A stretch of 28,699 nucleotides of DNA from Prevotella sp. UBA2456 (GTDB taxonomy: Bacteria > Bacteroidota > Bacteroidia > Bacteroidales > Bacteroidaceae), in assembly GCA_002342415.1 (NCBI GenBank), contig DDPY01000038.1:50467-79165 (forward strand). Reading direction: 5' to 3'. Position numbers and translations under genes: made by a program. The notes below the pieces were generated by a model. The model saw only the letters and a list, made by a program, of their open reading frames with translations, was not told the DNA's origin and ran no database searches. Below, in pieces: positions 1 to 6,730 of this stretch (position 1 is its first letter; each line of letters opens with the position of its first letter).

Positions 1-20
1 AGTTGAGAGTTGAGAGTTGG
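1..20. repeat. Heptamer array (GAGAGTT)
   Basis: Two and a half copies of the seven-base unit GAGAGTT lie directly before the first gene and are cut by the window edge. The same unit returns just after that gene at 971-1023, so the PAP2 gene is flanked by the same repeat. Confidence 0.7.
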
Positions 21-22
21 GA

Positions 23-976
23 ATGAAGATTAAGGATTTATTCACTATAGAGAAGAAACCGCATCGGGGGCTGCTGACGGTAGAATGGATGGCTATGGGC
101 TATCTGCTGCTGACGGTGGTGATGATGGCGGTTCAGTGGGACAAGTTGGTGAGTGCGGAAGAGATGGTCAAGGGGCGCCTGCAGTTTGTGTTAGTGACAC
201 TGGCCGCCTGGGGCGTCTACCGCCTCGTGCCCTGCCGCCTGACCATGTTTCTGCGCATAGCAGTGCAGATGGTCTTCCTCTCATGGTGGTATCCCGACAC
301 CTACGAGCTAAACCGCACGCTGCCTAACCTGGACCATGTGTTTGCAGGCTGGGAGCAAACAGTTTTCGGCTGCCAGCCCGCCCTGCTGTTTTCAGAGAAG
401 GTGCCCTGGGGGTGGTTCTCTGAGTTGATGTGTATGGGCTATGTGAGCTACTTCCCGCTGATGACGGTGCTAATACTATACTACTTCGTAAAGCGTTATG
501 AGGAGTTTCAGCGGGCTGCCTTCGTGATGATAGGCTCGTTCTTCATCTACTATGTGGTCTTCATCCTGTTGCCTGTCACGGGACCGCAGTTCTACTATCT
601 CGCTACAGGTACCGACCAGATAGCGGCAGGCATATTCCCCAATCTGGGTGACTGGTTCCTGACTCACTCCGAACGAATGGCAACACCGGGATGGAACGAA
701 GGTCCCTTCCACCAGCTGTTGCACATAGCCCACAATGCCGGAGAACGGCCTACTGCCGCCTTTCCCAGCAGTCATGTGGGTATCACCACCATCGTGATGC
801 TGCTGGCCTTGCATACCCGTAGCCGCCGGCTCACACTATGCATGCTGCCCTTCTATGTGCTGATGTGTTTTGCCACCGTATATATTCTGGCTCACTATGC
901 GATAGACGCGCTGGCAGGTCTTGTGACGGGAGCGGTATTCTATTTCGTGCTGATGAGAATCTCGCGGGAGAGGTGA
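23..976 (+). CDS. PAP2-family membrane phosphatase (PAP2_3 / inositolphosphotransferase-like)
   Basis: Integral membrane protein of 317 residues with about six hydrophobic segments. The phosphatase motifs are visible in the C-terminal half: an Arg-Pro pair at 242-243, PSSH at 248-251 and His291 followed by Asp295 in HYAID. This is the arrangement of PAP2 enzymes, which remove or transfer phosphate on lipid or polyprenyl phosphates at the outer face of the inner membrane; the motif spacing and the RPTAAFPSSH form resemble the PAP2_3 branch that includes inositol-phosphorylceramide synthases. The ATG at 23 is preferred to an upstream TTG at 17, which lies inside a repeat. The gene runs alone before the greA promoter, and its stop lies inside a heptamer array. 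Substrate cannot be told; recycling of undecaprenyl pyrophosphate or phospholipid head-group chemistry are both possible. Confidence 0.82.
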   Translation: MKIKDLFTIEKKPHRGLLTVEWMAMGYLLLTVVMMAVQWDKLVSAEEMVKGRLQFVLVTLAAWGVYRLVPCRLTMFLRIAVQMVFLSWWYPDTYELNRTLPNLDHVFAGWEQTVFGCQPALLFSEKVPWGWFSELMCMGYVSYFPLMTVLILYYFVKRYEEFQRAAFVMIGSFFIYYVVFILLPVTGPQFYYLATGTDQIAAGIFPNLGDWFLTHSERMATPGWNEGPFHQLLHIAHNAGERPTAAFPSSHVGITTIVMLLALHTRSRRLTLCMLPFYVLMCFATVYILAHYAIDALAGLVTGAVFYFVLMRISRER

Positions 977-1023
977 GAGTTGAGAGTTGACAGTTGAGAG
1001 TTGACAGTTGAGAGTTGAGAGTT
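971..1023. repeat. Heptamer array (AGTTGAG/AGTTGAC)
   Basis: Seven consecutive units of seven bases, AGGTGAG then AGTTGAG and AGTTGAC alternating, begin inside the last codons of the PAP2 gene (its TGA stop is part of the first unit) and run into the intergenic region. Confidence 0.9.
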
Positions 1024-1049
1024 CTCGCTTTGCGAGTGTGGCTTCGCAA
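1024..1049. other. Small hairpin element after heptamer array
   Basis: CTCGC-TTT-GCGAG forms a perfect five-pair hairpin. An alternative pairing joins TTGCGA at 1030-1035 with TCGCAA at 1044-1049. There is no T-run after it, so it does not look like an intrinsic terminator. It is followed by another single GAGAGTT unit, which suggests it belongs to the repeat element. Confidence 0.5.
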
Positions 1050-1078
1050 TGAGAGTTGAAAAAATTTTTGGCGAAATA

Positions 1079-1110
1079 TTTGGTTGATTGAGAATAATTT
1101 CCTACCTTTG
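1079..1110 (+). promoter_or_regulatory. Bacteroidetes promoter of greA
   Basis: TTTG at 1079-1082 is followed after 20 bases by TACCTTTG at 1103-1110, matching the Bacteroidetes primary sigma consensus (TTTG about -33, TAnnTTTG about -7). An A/T-rich stretch with AAAAAATTTTT lies just upstream. Transcription would start near 1116, giving a leader of roughly 125 bases before greA. Confidence 0.85.
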
Positions 1111-1137
1111 CACACGAAAGCAGACATAGTGAGCAGC

Positions 1138-1177
1138 AGGGATTCCGACAGAGAGAAAGTCGGGATTCTTTCTTTTT
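1138..1177 (+). terminator. Intrinsic-terminator-like hairpin in the greA leader
   Basis: Arms at about 1138-1149 and 1159-1170 pair over 11-12 bases (core CCGAC/GTCGG, three G-U pairs) around a nine-base loop, followed by TTTCTTTTT. The hairpin lies between the promoter and the greA start on the same strand, so it would act as an attenuator or release a short leader RNA of about 60 bases. Confidence 0.65.
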
Positions 1178-1203
1178 ACTACGTCTGAATATAATTAGTA
1201 AAC

Positions 1204-1231
1204 CTATAAATAATAAATAGTAAATAGTAAA
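1204..1231. repeat. A/T-rich heptamer array (TAGTAAA)
   Basis: Four units with a seven-base period (CTATAAA, TAATAAA, TAGTAAA, TAGTAAA) lie just before the greA start codon. The A/T-rich sequence would keep the ribosome-binding region unstructured. Confidence 0.7.
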
Positions 1232-1243
1232 TTTGTAAATAAT

Positions 1244-1711
1244 ATGGCTTACATGTCACAAGAAGGCTACGACAAACTGATAGCCGAACTACATCGCTTA
1301 GAAGCGATAGAGCGCCCCAAGGCCTCAGCAGCTATTGCCGAGGCTCGTGAGAAGGGCGACCTGAGTGAGAACAGTGAGTACGATGCCGCCAAAGAGGCTC
1401 AGGCTCACTTAGAAGACAAGATCAACAAGCTGAAGACGACCATCAGCGAGGCTAAAGTGGTGGACACCTCCCGTCTGAGCACTGACTCTGTCCAGATTCT
1501 GACCAAGGTAGAGATGACCAATCTGACTACCAACGCGAAGATGTCGTACACCATTGTCAGCGAGAACGAGGCCGACCTTCGTGCCGGCAAGATTTCTATC
1601 AAGACCCCTATTGCCCAGGGACTGCTTGGTAAGAAGGTGGGTGACGAGGTAGAGATTAAGATTCCCCGCGGTACCATCAAGCTGCGCATCGAGAACATTA
1701 GCATTGCATAA
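1244..1711 (+). CDS. greA: Transcription elongation factor GreA
   Basis: Cleavage factor that enters the RNA polymerase secondary channel and rescues backtracked complexes. The 155 residues match the usual GreA length (158 in E. coli). Residues 1-75 form the antiparallel coiled coil with the signature AREKGDLSENSEYDAAKE; Asp39 and Glu42 at its tip correspond to the acidic pair that coordinates the catalytic magnesium. Residues 80-155 are the C-terminal FKBP-like domain. ATG 1244 is used; a second Met three codons later is also possible. It is transcribed from the promoter at 1079-1110 through a leader with a terminator-like hairpin, and is followed after 51 bases by the HIT gene, probably in one transcript. 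Confidence 0.97.
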   Translation: MAYMSQEGYDKLIAELHRLEAIERPKASAAIAEAREKGDLSENSEYDAAKEAQAHLEDKINKLKTTISEAKVVDTSRLSTDSVQILTKVEMTNLTTNAKMSYTIVSENEADLRAGKISIKTPIAQGLLGKKVGDEVEIKIPRGTIKLRIENISIA

Positions 1712-1762
1712 AATAAAGAGATGTTGAGATATCGAAATATCGAATTACTAAAGAAAGAAACA

Positions 1763-2155
1763 ATGGACATTTTCAGTAAGATTGCTGCTGGCGAGATTCC
1801 CAGCTACAAATGTGCAGAGAACGAGGAGTTCTATGCTTTCCTCGATATCAATCCGCTGGTGAAGGGTCACACGCTGGTGATTCCCCGCCGCGAGGTAGAC
1901 TACTTCTTCGATATGGACGATGAGGAGCTGGCGCGCTATCAGCAGTTTGCCAAGCGCGTGGCCATTGCCATCAAGAAGGCTTTCCCCTGCCGCAAAGTCG
2001 CACAGGTGGTGTTGGGTTTGGAAGTGGCTCATGCCCATATCCATCTCATCCCCATGCAGAGTGAGGCCGATGCCGACTTCCGTCGCGAGAAGCTGAAGCT
2101 GAGCGAGGAGGAGTTCAAGGAGATAGCCCAGAAGATTCAGGCCGCCTTCGAATAA
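1763..2155 (+). CDS. HIT-family nucleotide hydrolase (HinT-like)
   Basis: A 130-residue histidine-triad protein. The triad HAHIHLI occupies residues 90-96, with His92 the expected nucleophile that forms the nucleotidyl intermediate. The N-terminal part (FSKIAAGEIPSYKCAENEE, then DINPLVKGHTLVIPRR) is typical of the HinT branch, which hydrolyses nucleoside phosphoramidates and acyl-adenylates. An in-frame ATG at 1721 exists, but MDIFSKI is the conserved beginning, so 1763 is chosen. It follows greA on the same strand with a short gap containing a direct repeat of ATATCGAA, and converges on the gtrA-type gene 42 bases downstream. Cytoplasmic. Confidence 0.93.
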   Translation: MDIFSKIAAGEIPSYKCAENEEFYAFLDINPLVKGHTLVIPRREVDYFFDMDDEELARYQQFAKRVAIAIKKAFPCRKVAQVVLGLEVAHAHIHLIPMQSEADADFRREKLKLSEEEFKEIAQKIQAAFE

Positions 2156-2197
2156 GCGAAACGGGAAGTGTCAGCTCCTACGTTGTGGCGGGCCCCG

Positions 2198-2572
2198 TCA
2201 GCTGTGGCGGAACACGAAGCGCACGAGGATGAAATTGACAGGGATGGCGATAGCAAAGACTCCAAAGGGAGCCACCTCATTGCTGAAGCCCAAACATAGG
2301 AAGATGTTGAGCAGCACTATGTGCAGACCATAATTCACCAGATGGGCTCCGCTGAAACCTACACCGTTCTTTACCGACACCTGCCGGTGGAACGTGAAAT
2401 GGGCTGTCAGCCAATAGTTGACAAGAAAGCTGAGCACATAACCGATGGTATAGGCAATGTTCACCTCTATCCAGTGCTGCAGTACCCAATAGATGGCATA
2501 GTGGAGAGCTGTCGACACCACGCCAACAATACCAAAGCGTATTATCTCTTTAAAGGTATCTTTCGGAATCAC
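2198..2572 (-). CDS. GtrA-like polytopic flippase
   Basis: A 124-residue protein that is nearly all membrane: four hydrophobic segments at roughly 10-30, 38-58, 76-94 and 100-119. The sequence FGIVGVVSTALHYAIYW near the N terminus and the ending VRFVFR are typical of the GtrA family (PF04138), whose members are thought to flip undecaprenyl-phosphate-linked sugars to the periplasmic face. The start is GTG at 2572; no in-frame ATG gives a better start without losing the first membrane segment. It is divergent from wecE and the GtrB-like GT2, its natural partners, with only 57 bases between starts. A TACCTTTG box lies almost on top of the start codon, which would imply a leaderless message or be chance. 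Confidence 0.88.
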   Translation of the reverse strand: MIPKDTFKEIIRFGIVGVVSTALHYAIYWVLQHWIEVNIAYTIGYVLSFLVNYWLTAHFTFHRQVSVKNGVGFSGAHLVNYGLHIVLLNIFLCLGFSNEVAPFGVFAIAIPVNFILVRFVFRHS

Positions 2573-2590
2573 GCTACAAAGGTATAAAGA

Positions 2591-2618
2591 AATTAAGAAT
2601 TAAGAATTAAGAATTAAG
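2591..2618. repeat. Heptamer array (AATTAAG x4)
   Basis: Four perfect copies of AATTAAG fill the space between the divergent gtrA-type gene and wecE and run into a T-tract just before the wecE start. No clear TAnnTTTG box was found for wecE here, so the array occupies the place where its promoter should be. Confidence 0.9.
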
Positions 2619-2629
2619 AATTTTTTTCA

Positions 2630-3760
2630 ATGATTCCATTCAACAAGCCCTATAGCACCGGACGCGAGCTGGCCTACATGGAAGAAGTGTGCCACTCGAC
2701 CACTATGTCGGGCAACGGAGACTTCACCAAGCGCTGTCACGCCTTTTTCGAGCAGCGCTACGGATTCCGCAAGTGCCTGCTCACCACCTCCGGGACTGAT
2801 GCCTTGGAGATGTGTGCCATGCTGTGTGAACTGAAGCCCGGCGACGAGGTCATCGTGCCCTCCTACACCTTCGTGTCGACCGCCATAGCCTTTCTGCGCG
2901 AGGGAGCCAAGGTGGTGTTTGCCGACAGCGGATCCGACAGCCCTAATGTGACGGCAGCCACCATCGAGCCACTCATCACGGAGCGCACCCGCGTCATTGT
3001 GGTTGTACACTATGCCGGTGTGGCCTGTGCAATGGACGAGATTCTGGCACTGGCCAAGCAACATCATCTGTTAGTGGTCGAGGATGCCGCCCACAGCATC
3101 GACTCGTTCTATAAGGGGCGTCCCTTAGGCAGCATCGGACATTTAGCAGCCTTCTCGTTCCACGAGACCAAGAACATCAGCAGTGGCGAAGGCGGCATGC
3201 TGGTGGTGAACGACGAGCGTTTTGTGCGCCGCTCGGAAATCATCTGGGAGAAAGGTACCAACCGCGCCGAGTTCTATCGCGGCATGGTGAACAAATACGG
3301 CTGGTGTGACATTGGCTCATCATTCCTGCCCTCCGAGTTCAATGCCGCCTTCCTGTGGGCACAGCTCGAAGCACTGGACGATATCCAAGGACGGCGCAAG
3401 CGCATCTGGGAGCTCTACGACCAAGCACTGCGCGGCCAGGTGGAGCACTATGGCATCCAGCTACCCGTCATCCCCGACTATGCCACCAACAATGGACACA
3501 TGTACTATCTGGTATGTCCCACATTAGAGGTGCGCACCCGACTGATGCAGTATCTGAAGGAACACGGGGTGATGTCGACCTTCCACTATCTGCCCCTGCA
3601 CTCAAGCGAATACTACAAGAACCAATATCAAGGCCCTGCCCTCATCCACTGTGACCACTATGCCGACGGACTGGTACGCCTGCCCCTCTTCTATGAGTTG
3701 ACGGATCAGGAAGCACAGGACATAGGCCGGCTGGTGTTAGAGGGAGTCCAACAATTATAA
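2630..3760 (+). CDS. wecE: dTDP-4-amino-4,6-dideoxygalactose transaminase
   Basis: PLP-dependent sugar aminotransferase of the DegT/DnrJ/EryC1/StrS family, 376 residues, the length of E. coli WecE. It converts dTDP-4-keto-6-deoxyglucose to dTDP-Fuc4N using glutamate. Lys181 in SFHETKN is the PLP-binding lysine and EDAAHS at 151-156 carries the aspartate that binds the pyridine nitrogen. The blocks GEGGMLVVND, EKGTNRAEFYRG and DIGSSFLPSEFNAAFLWAQLEA are specific to the WecE branch rather than to other family members. It is followed by the GT2 after 12 bases. No rmlA/rmlB genes are in the window, so the substrate must be made elsewhere. Exact product is inferred from family similarity. Confidence 0.92.
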   Translation: MIPFNKPYSTGRELAYMEEVCHSTTMSGNGDFTKRCHAFFEQRYGFRKCLLTTSGTDALEMCAMLCELKPGDEVIVPSYTFVSTAIAFLREGAKVVFADSGSDSPNVTAATIEPLITERTRVIVVVHYAGVACAMDEILALAKQHHLLVVEDAAHSIDSFYKGRPLGSIGHLAAFSFHETKNISSGEGGMLVVNDERFVRRSEIIWEKGTNRAEFYRGMVNKYGWCDIGSSFLPSEFNAAFLWAQLEALDDIQGRRKRIWELYDQALRGQVEHYGIQLPVIPDYATNNGHMYYLVCPTLEVRTRLMQYLKEHGVMSTFHYLPLHSSEYYKNQYQGPALIHCDHYADGLVRLPLFYELTDQEAQDIGRLVLEGVQQL

Positions 3761-3772
3761 CGAGAAGAGAAG

Positions 3773-4705
3773 ATGATAGAGCTATCCGTTGTCAGCCCCT
3801 GTTATGGAGCACCCACCTTGCTACGACAGTTGGTGAAGGAAATCACGGAGGCGGTAAGTCCGCTGACGGAGAGTTACGAAATCGTGCTGGTGGAGGACTA
3901 TAGTCCAGACAACAGTCGCGACATCATCCGCGAGATATGTGCCGAGGACCCGCATGTGAAGGGCATCTTCCTCAGCCGAAACTTCGGGCAGCAGAGTGCG
4001 CTGAATGCAGGCTACGACCAAGCCCGAGGCAACTATGTGGTGACACTGGACTGCGACCTGCAGAACCCGCCCGCCCAGATTCGCGACCTCTACCTGAAGG
4101 CGAAAGAGGGCTACGACATCGTGTATGCCACGCGCCGCAACCGTCCCGACTCGTTCTTTATGACCCAAGGGTCGCACGTCTTCAACAAACTCATGGGCTT
4201 CCTCACCGACACCCGTCAGGATGAGAGCGTAGCCGAGTTTGCCATCTTCAGCCACAAGGTGGTAGAGGCAATGGCGAAGTTGGGCGACTATCACCGCTAC
4301 TATCCGCTGATGACACAGTGGGTAGGATTCAAGACGGCCAAAGTGGATGTGGAACACGCGGTACGCTCGGATGGCAAGCGGTCGTCGTACTCCATGCGCA
4401 AGCGCATCGAGCTGGCGGTGACCACTGCGGTGAGCTTCTCCACCAAGTCACTACGACTCATCGTCTACTTCGGAACCATCATTACACTGCTGGCCATCCT
4501 TGCAGCCATCGCCCTCGTCATCAAGACCCTGGTGATGGACACACAGGTGAGCGGCTGGGTGACCTTGTTCGTCTCGATGTGGTTTATTTCCGGCATCATG
4601 ATATCGGTGATGGGTATCATTGCCGTTTATATCGGCAGCATCTTTGACGAGGTGAAACACCGGCCCTCGTATCTGATATCAGAGACATTGAACATTGAAG
4701 ATTGA
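3773..4705 (+). CDS. GtrB/ArnC-type polyprenyl-phosphate glycosyltransferase (GT2)
   Basis: Transfers a sugar from a nucleotide donor to undecaprenyl phosphate at the cytoplasmic face. Residues 1-220 are a GT-A domain (SVVSPCYGAP at the start, DCD at 93-95, the LSRNFGQQSALNAGYDQA block), followed by two membrane segments at about 229-254 and 262-290, the normal GtrB/ArnC/YkcC layout. The conserved family end is near RPSYLI; the last residues TLNIED are translated from a heptamer array, whose TGA supplies the stop. It sits between wecE and the GT87 gene and across from a gtrA-type gene, which suggests it loads the amino sugar made by WecE, although GlcNAc or other donors remain possible. Confidence 0.9.
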   Translation: MIELSVVSPCYGAPTLLRQLVKEITEAVSPLTESYEIVLVEDYSPDNSRDIIREICAEDPHVKGIFLSRNFGQQSALNAGYDQARGNYVVTLDCDLQNPPAQIRDLYLKAKEGYDIVYATRRNRPDSFFMTQGSHVFNKLMGFLTDTRQDESVAEFAIFSHKVVEAMAKLGDYHRYYPLMTQWVGFKTAKVDVEHAVRSDGKRSSYSMRKRIELAVTTAVSFSTKSLRLIVYFGTIITLLAILAAIALVIKTLVMDTQVSGWVTLFVSMWFISGIMISVMGIIAVYIGSIFDEVKHRPSYLISETLNIED

Positions 4706-4739
4706 ACATTGAACATTGAACATTGAAGATTGAACATTG
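4684..4739. repeat. Heptamer array (AACATTG/AAGATTG x8)
   Basis: Eight consecutive seven-base units (GACATTG, AACATTG, AAGATTG, AACATTG three times, AAGATTG, AACATTG). The first three units encode the last residues and the stop codon of the GT2; the rest reach almost to the start of the GT87 gene. Confidence 0.95.
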
Positions 4740-4751
4740 AACACTTGAGCA

Positions 4752-6674
4752 ATGAAAAAGATAGTTGATGCCATAAAGTGGTTTTTCTCGAATCCGAAGT
4801 GTGTATTCTTTCTCGGACTGGTCATCGTACTGGTGGCAACAACCTTAGAGGTAGTGCGTGGCCGCAACACCAACTATTTCGACTATCAGGACTCCACCCG
4901 CATGTTTTGGGAGGGACTGAGTCCCTACAATATGGAGTATGCTCAGGCACATAGCATCTACTTCCTCTATTCGCCCGTCTTCAATGTTATCTTCGCACCT
5001 ATCTTCTTCCTGCCCTGGTGGCTGGGACCCTATGTATGGAATATCTGCAACTACGGTCTGATAGCATTAGCCATCAAGAGTCTGCCTCAGCAGCTCGACA
5101 AGTATAAGCACTGGATCTTCCTCTTCCTGCTATCAGTCATCCTGCAAACGGTGTTCTGCTATCAGCATAACATCATCGTAACGTATATTTACATCTTTGC
5201 CTTCATCCTCTTAGAGCGTGGCAAGCCTTTCTGGGCCGTACTGCTTATCATGCTATCCGCTACTACCAAGGTGTATGGTGCCGCCGAACTGGGCATCCTG
5301 TTCTGCTATCCTAAGGTGTGGCGAAACTTCGGATATGCCATTCTCTGCGGTGCGGTGCTATTGCTGCTACCCGCCCTCAACACAGCGTTCGATAATGTCT
5401 TTGTACTCTATCAGGAAATGTTCGACATGATAGCCAGCCACCATAGCGACAGCGACTTTACCGGTATCCTGTTTGCCCGCGGACTGAAGCCATTCCTGTT
5501 GCCCAACTATCGGGAAGTACAGATCGTAGTCTTTGTCCTACTGGCTATAGCTTTCTTCGCACGCTACAAGCGATGGCAGGATTTCCGCTTCCGCGTACAG
5601 GCCTTAGCAGTGTTGTCAGGCTTCATGATTCTGTTCAGTGACTGTCCCGAGACCCATACCTATATTATCTGTCTGCCGTTCTATGCAATGGCATTCTGGC
5701 TACAGGAGCGTCGCACATGGATAGACTGGGTACTCTTCTGGTCGCTCGTGGTCAACTTCTGCATCCTGCCCACGGATGTGCTCTGTCCTGCCTGGCTGCA
5801 TAACTTCATACACGAGACCTACTGGCTCGATGTCTACACCTACTTCTTCTGCTGGCTGCGCCTGATCTGGTGGGCTGTAGGGCCGAACGGAGAGGTGAGT
5901 GGCGAGAGGTTAGTGGCAAGAGGTGAAAGGTTAGTGGTAAGAGGTAAGATGCTCCTCTTGTTGCTGTTTCTCGTACCCATTGGCATGCAGGCTCAGAAGA
6001 CACTCATATTCAAGGTGAAAGGTGTCACTTTCAGGATGAAGCCCGTACAAGGCGGCACATTTATGATGGGAGCCCTTCCCACCGACACGCTGGCCGATAA
6101 GGACGAGGTGAGCCATCAGGTGTCCGTGAAGACTTTCTATATAGGAGAGACGGAGGTGACACAGGAACTCTGGGAAGCAGTCATGCCGAAAAACCGTTCC
6201 AAGAACAAGGGGAAGACCCTGCCCGTAGAATATGTTACCTACGACATGTGTAAAGAGTTTATAGCCAAACTCAACCAACTGACAGGCTATCAATTCCGCC
6301 TGCCCACCGAGGCTGAATGGGAATATGCGGCTCGTGGCGGCCGCAAGTCGAAGGGCTATCTCTATGCAGGCAGCAACGATATCTATCAAGTTGCACACCT
6401 TTTAACCAATACTCCCGACTGGAAAGAAAAAAGCGTTGCGCAGCTGAAGCCCAATGAACTGGGACTCTATGACATGTCGGGCAATGTGTGGGAGTTTTGT
6501 GAGGACTGGTATCGCAAGACCCCTCAGAGCAAGCCCTCCAGCAACTTTCATGTTATCCGCGGAGGAAGCTATAACTGTGATGCCCGCTACTGCCGCAGCA
6601 CCAACCGCTATATGTACGACCAACGCCGCCGATTCAAGCACGTGGGCTTCCGACTGGCCTTGTCATCCCATTAG
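4752..6674 (+). CDS. GT87 (DUF2029) membrane glycosyltransferase fused in frame to a secreted SUMF1 module
   Basis: A single 640-codon frame holding what look like two proteins. Residues 1-379 form a polytopic GT-C enzyme with around ten hydrophobic segments; the N-terminal YFDYQDSTRMFWEGLSPYN pattern (acidic residues in the first periplasmic loop, then a G-x-x-PY) is typical of GT87/DUF2029 enzymes that use polyprenyl-phosphate sugars outside the inner membrane. Residues 380-398 are translated from an eight-copy heptamer array and are unlike either family. Met400 starts a signal-peptide-like stretch (MLLLLLFLVPIGMQAQ) leading into a formylglycine-generating-enzyme-like domain to residue 640. 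Normal GT87 proteins are about 400 residues, so the fusion probably arose by loss of a stop in the array, and translation may also restart at 5949. Follows the GT2 in the same operon. Confidence 0.8.
   Translation: MKKIVDAIKWFFSNPKCVFFLGLVIVLVATTLEVVRGRNTNYFDYQDSTRMFWEGLSPYNMEYAQAHSIYFLYSPVFNVIFAPIFFLPWWLGPYVWNICNYGLIALAIKSLPQQLDKYKHWIFLFLLSVILQTVFCYQHNIIVTYIYIFAFILLERGKPFWAVLLIMLSATTKVYGAAELGILFCYPKVWRNFGYAILCGAVLLLLPALNTAFDNVFVLYQEMFDMIASHHSDSDFTGILFARGLKPFLLPNYREVQIVVFVLLAIAFFARYKRWQDFRFRVQALAVLSGFMILFSDCPETHTYIICLPFYAMAFWLQERRTWIDWVLFWSLVVNFCILPTDVLCPAWLHNFIHETYWLDVYTYFFCWLRLIWWAVGPNGEVSGERLVARGERLVVRGKMLLLLLFLVPIGMQAQKTLIFKVKGVTFRMKPVQGGTFMMGALPTDTLADKDEVSHQVSVKTFYIGETEVTQELWEAVMPKNRSKNKGKTLPVEYVTYDMCKEFIAKLNQLTGYQFRLPTEAEWEYAARGGRKSKGYLYAGSNDIYQVAHLLTNTPDWKEKSVAQLKPNELGLYDMSGNVWEFCEDWYRKTPQSKPSSNFHVIRGGSYNCDARYCRSTNRYMYDQRRRFKHVGFRLALSSH
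5890..5945. repeat. In-frame heptamer array (GAGAGGT/TAGTGGC x8)
   Basis: Eight units of seven bases: GAGAGGT, GAGTGGC, GAGAGGT, TAGTGGC, AAGAGGT, GAAAGGT, TAGTGGT, AAGAGGT. TGA, TAG and TAA triplets occur in the two other frames only, so the GT87 frame passes through. A gain or loss of one unit would shift the frame and bring in a stop. Confidence 0.92.
5949..6674 (+). other. Embedded SUMF1/FGE-like module with its own signal peptide and start
   Basis: If translated from ATG 5949 this is a 241-residue exported protein. Residues 1-15 are a hydrophobic signal peptide with a probable cut near MQA/Q. The SUMF1 hallmarks follow: VQGGTFMMG at 33-41, ETEVTQELWEAVM at 67-79, RLPTEAEWEYAARGG at 117-131, LGLYDMSGNVWEFCEDWY at 171-188, and GGSYNCDARYC with Cys210 and Cys215, then VGFRLA near the end. 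The two cysteines have the C-x4-C spacing of the copper-binding pair of aerobic formylglycine-generating enzyme. Many Bacteroidetes SUMF1 proteins are not sulfatase activators, so the catalytic role is uncertain. No classical CxPxR sulfatase is encoded in the window. Confidence 0.75.
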
Positions 6675-6695
6675 TCAATCCCCCCAATCAACACC

Positions 6696-6730
6696 TGCCC
6701 TAACAAAGCAAGAGAAGGGCATTACTTCTT
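6696..6730. terminator. Weak bidirectional terminator candidate
   Basis: TGCCCT at 6696-6701 pairs with AGGGCA at 6716-6721 around a 14-base loop, followed by TTACTTCTT. It lies between two convergent genes, which supports a termination role, but the stem is short and the loop long. Confidence 0.3.

Noticed and set aside
1721..1762. Longer N terminus for the HIT protein
   Set aside because: The extra 14 residues come from an A/T-rich stretch with an ATATCGAA direct repeat, and MDIFSKI is the conserved beginning.
2156..2197. Possible terminator between the convergent HIT and gtrA-type genes
   Set aside because: GC-rich sequence with a short GGGCCC palindrome, but no stable stem with a T-run could be drawn.
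2577..2584. TACCTTTG box on the minus strand before the gtrA-type gene
   Set aside because: It ends about four bases before the GTG start, leaving no leader, and no TTTG lies at the right distance upstream. Not strong enough to call a promoter.
4684..5945. Possible CRISPR-like array
   Set aside because: The repeats are contiguous seven-base units with no spacers, and no cas genes are present.
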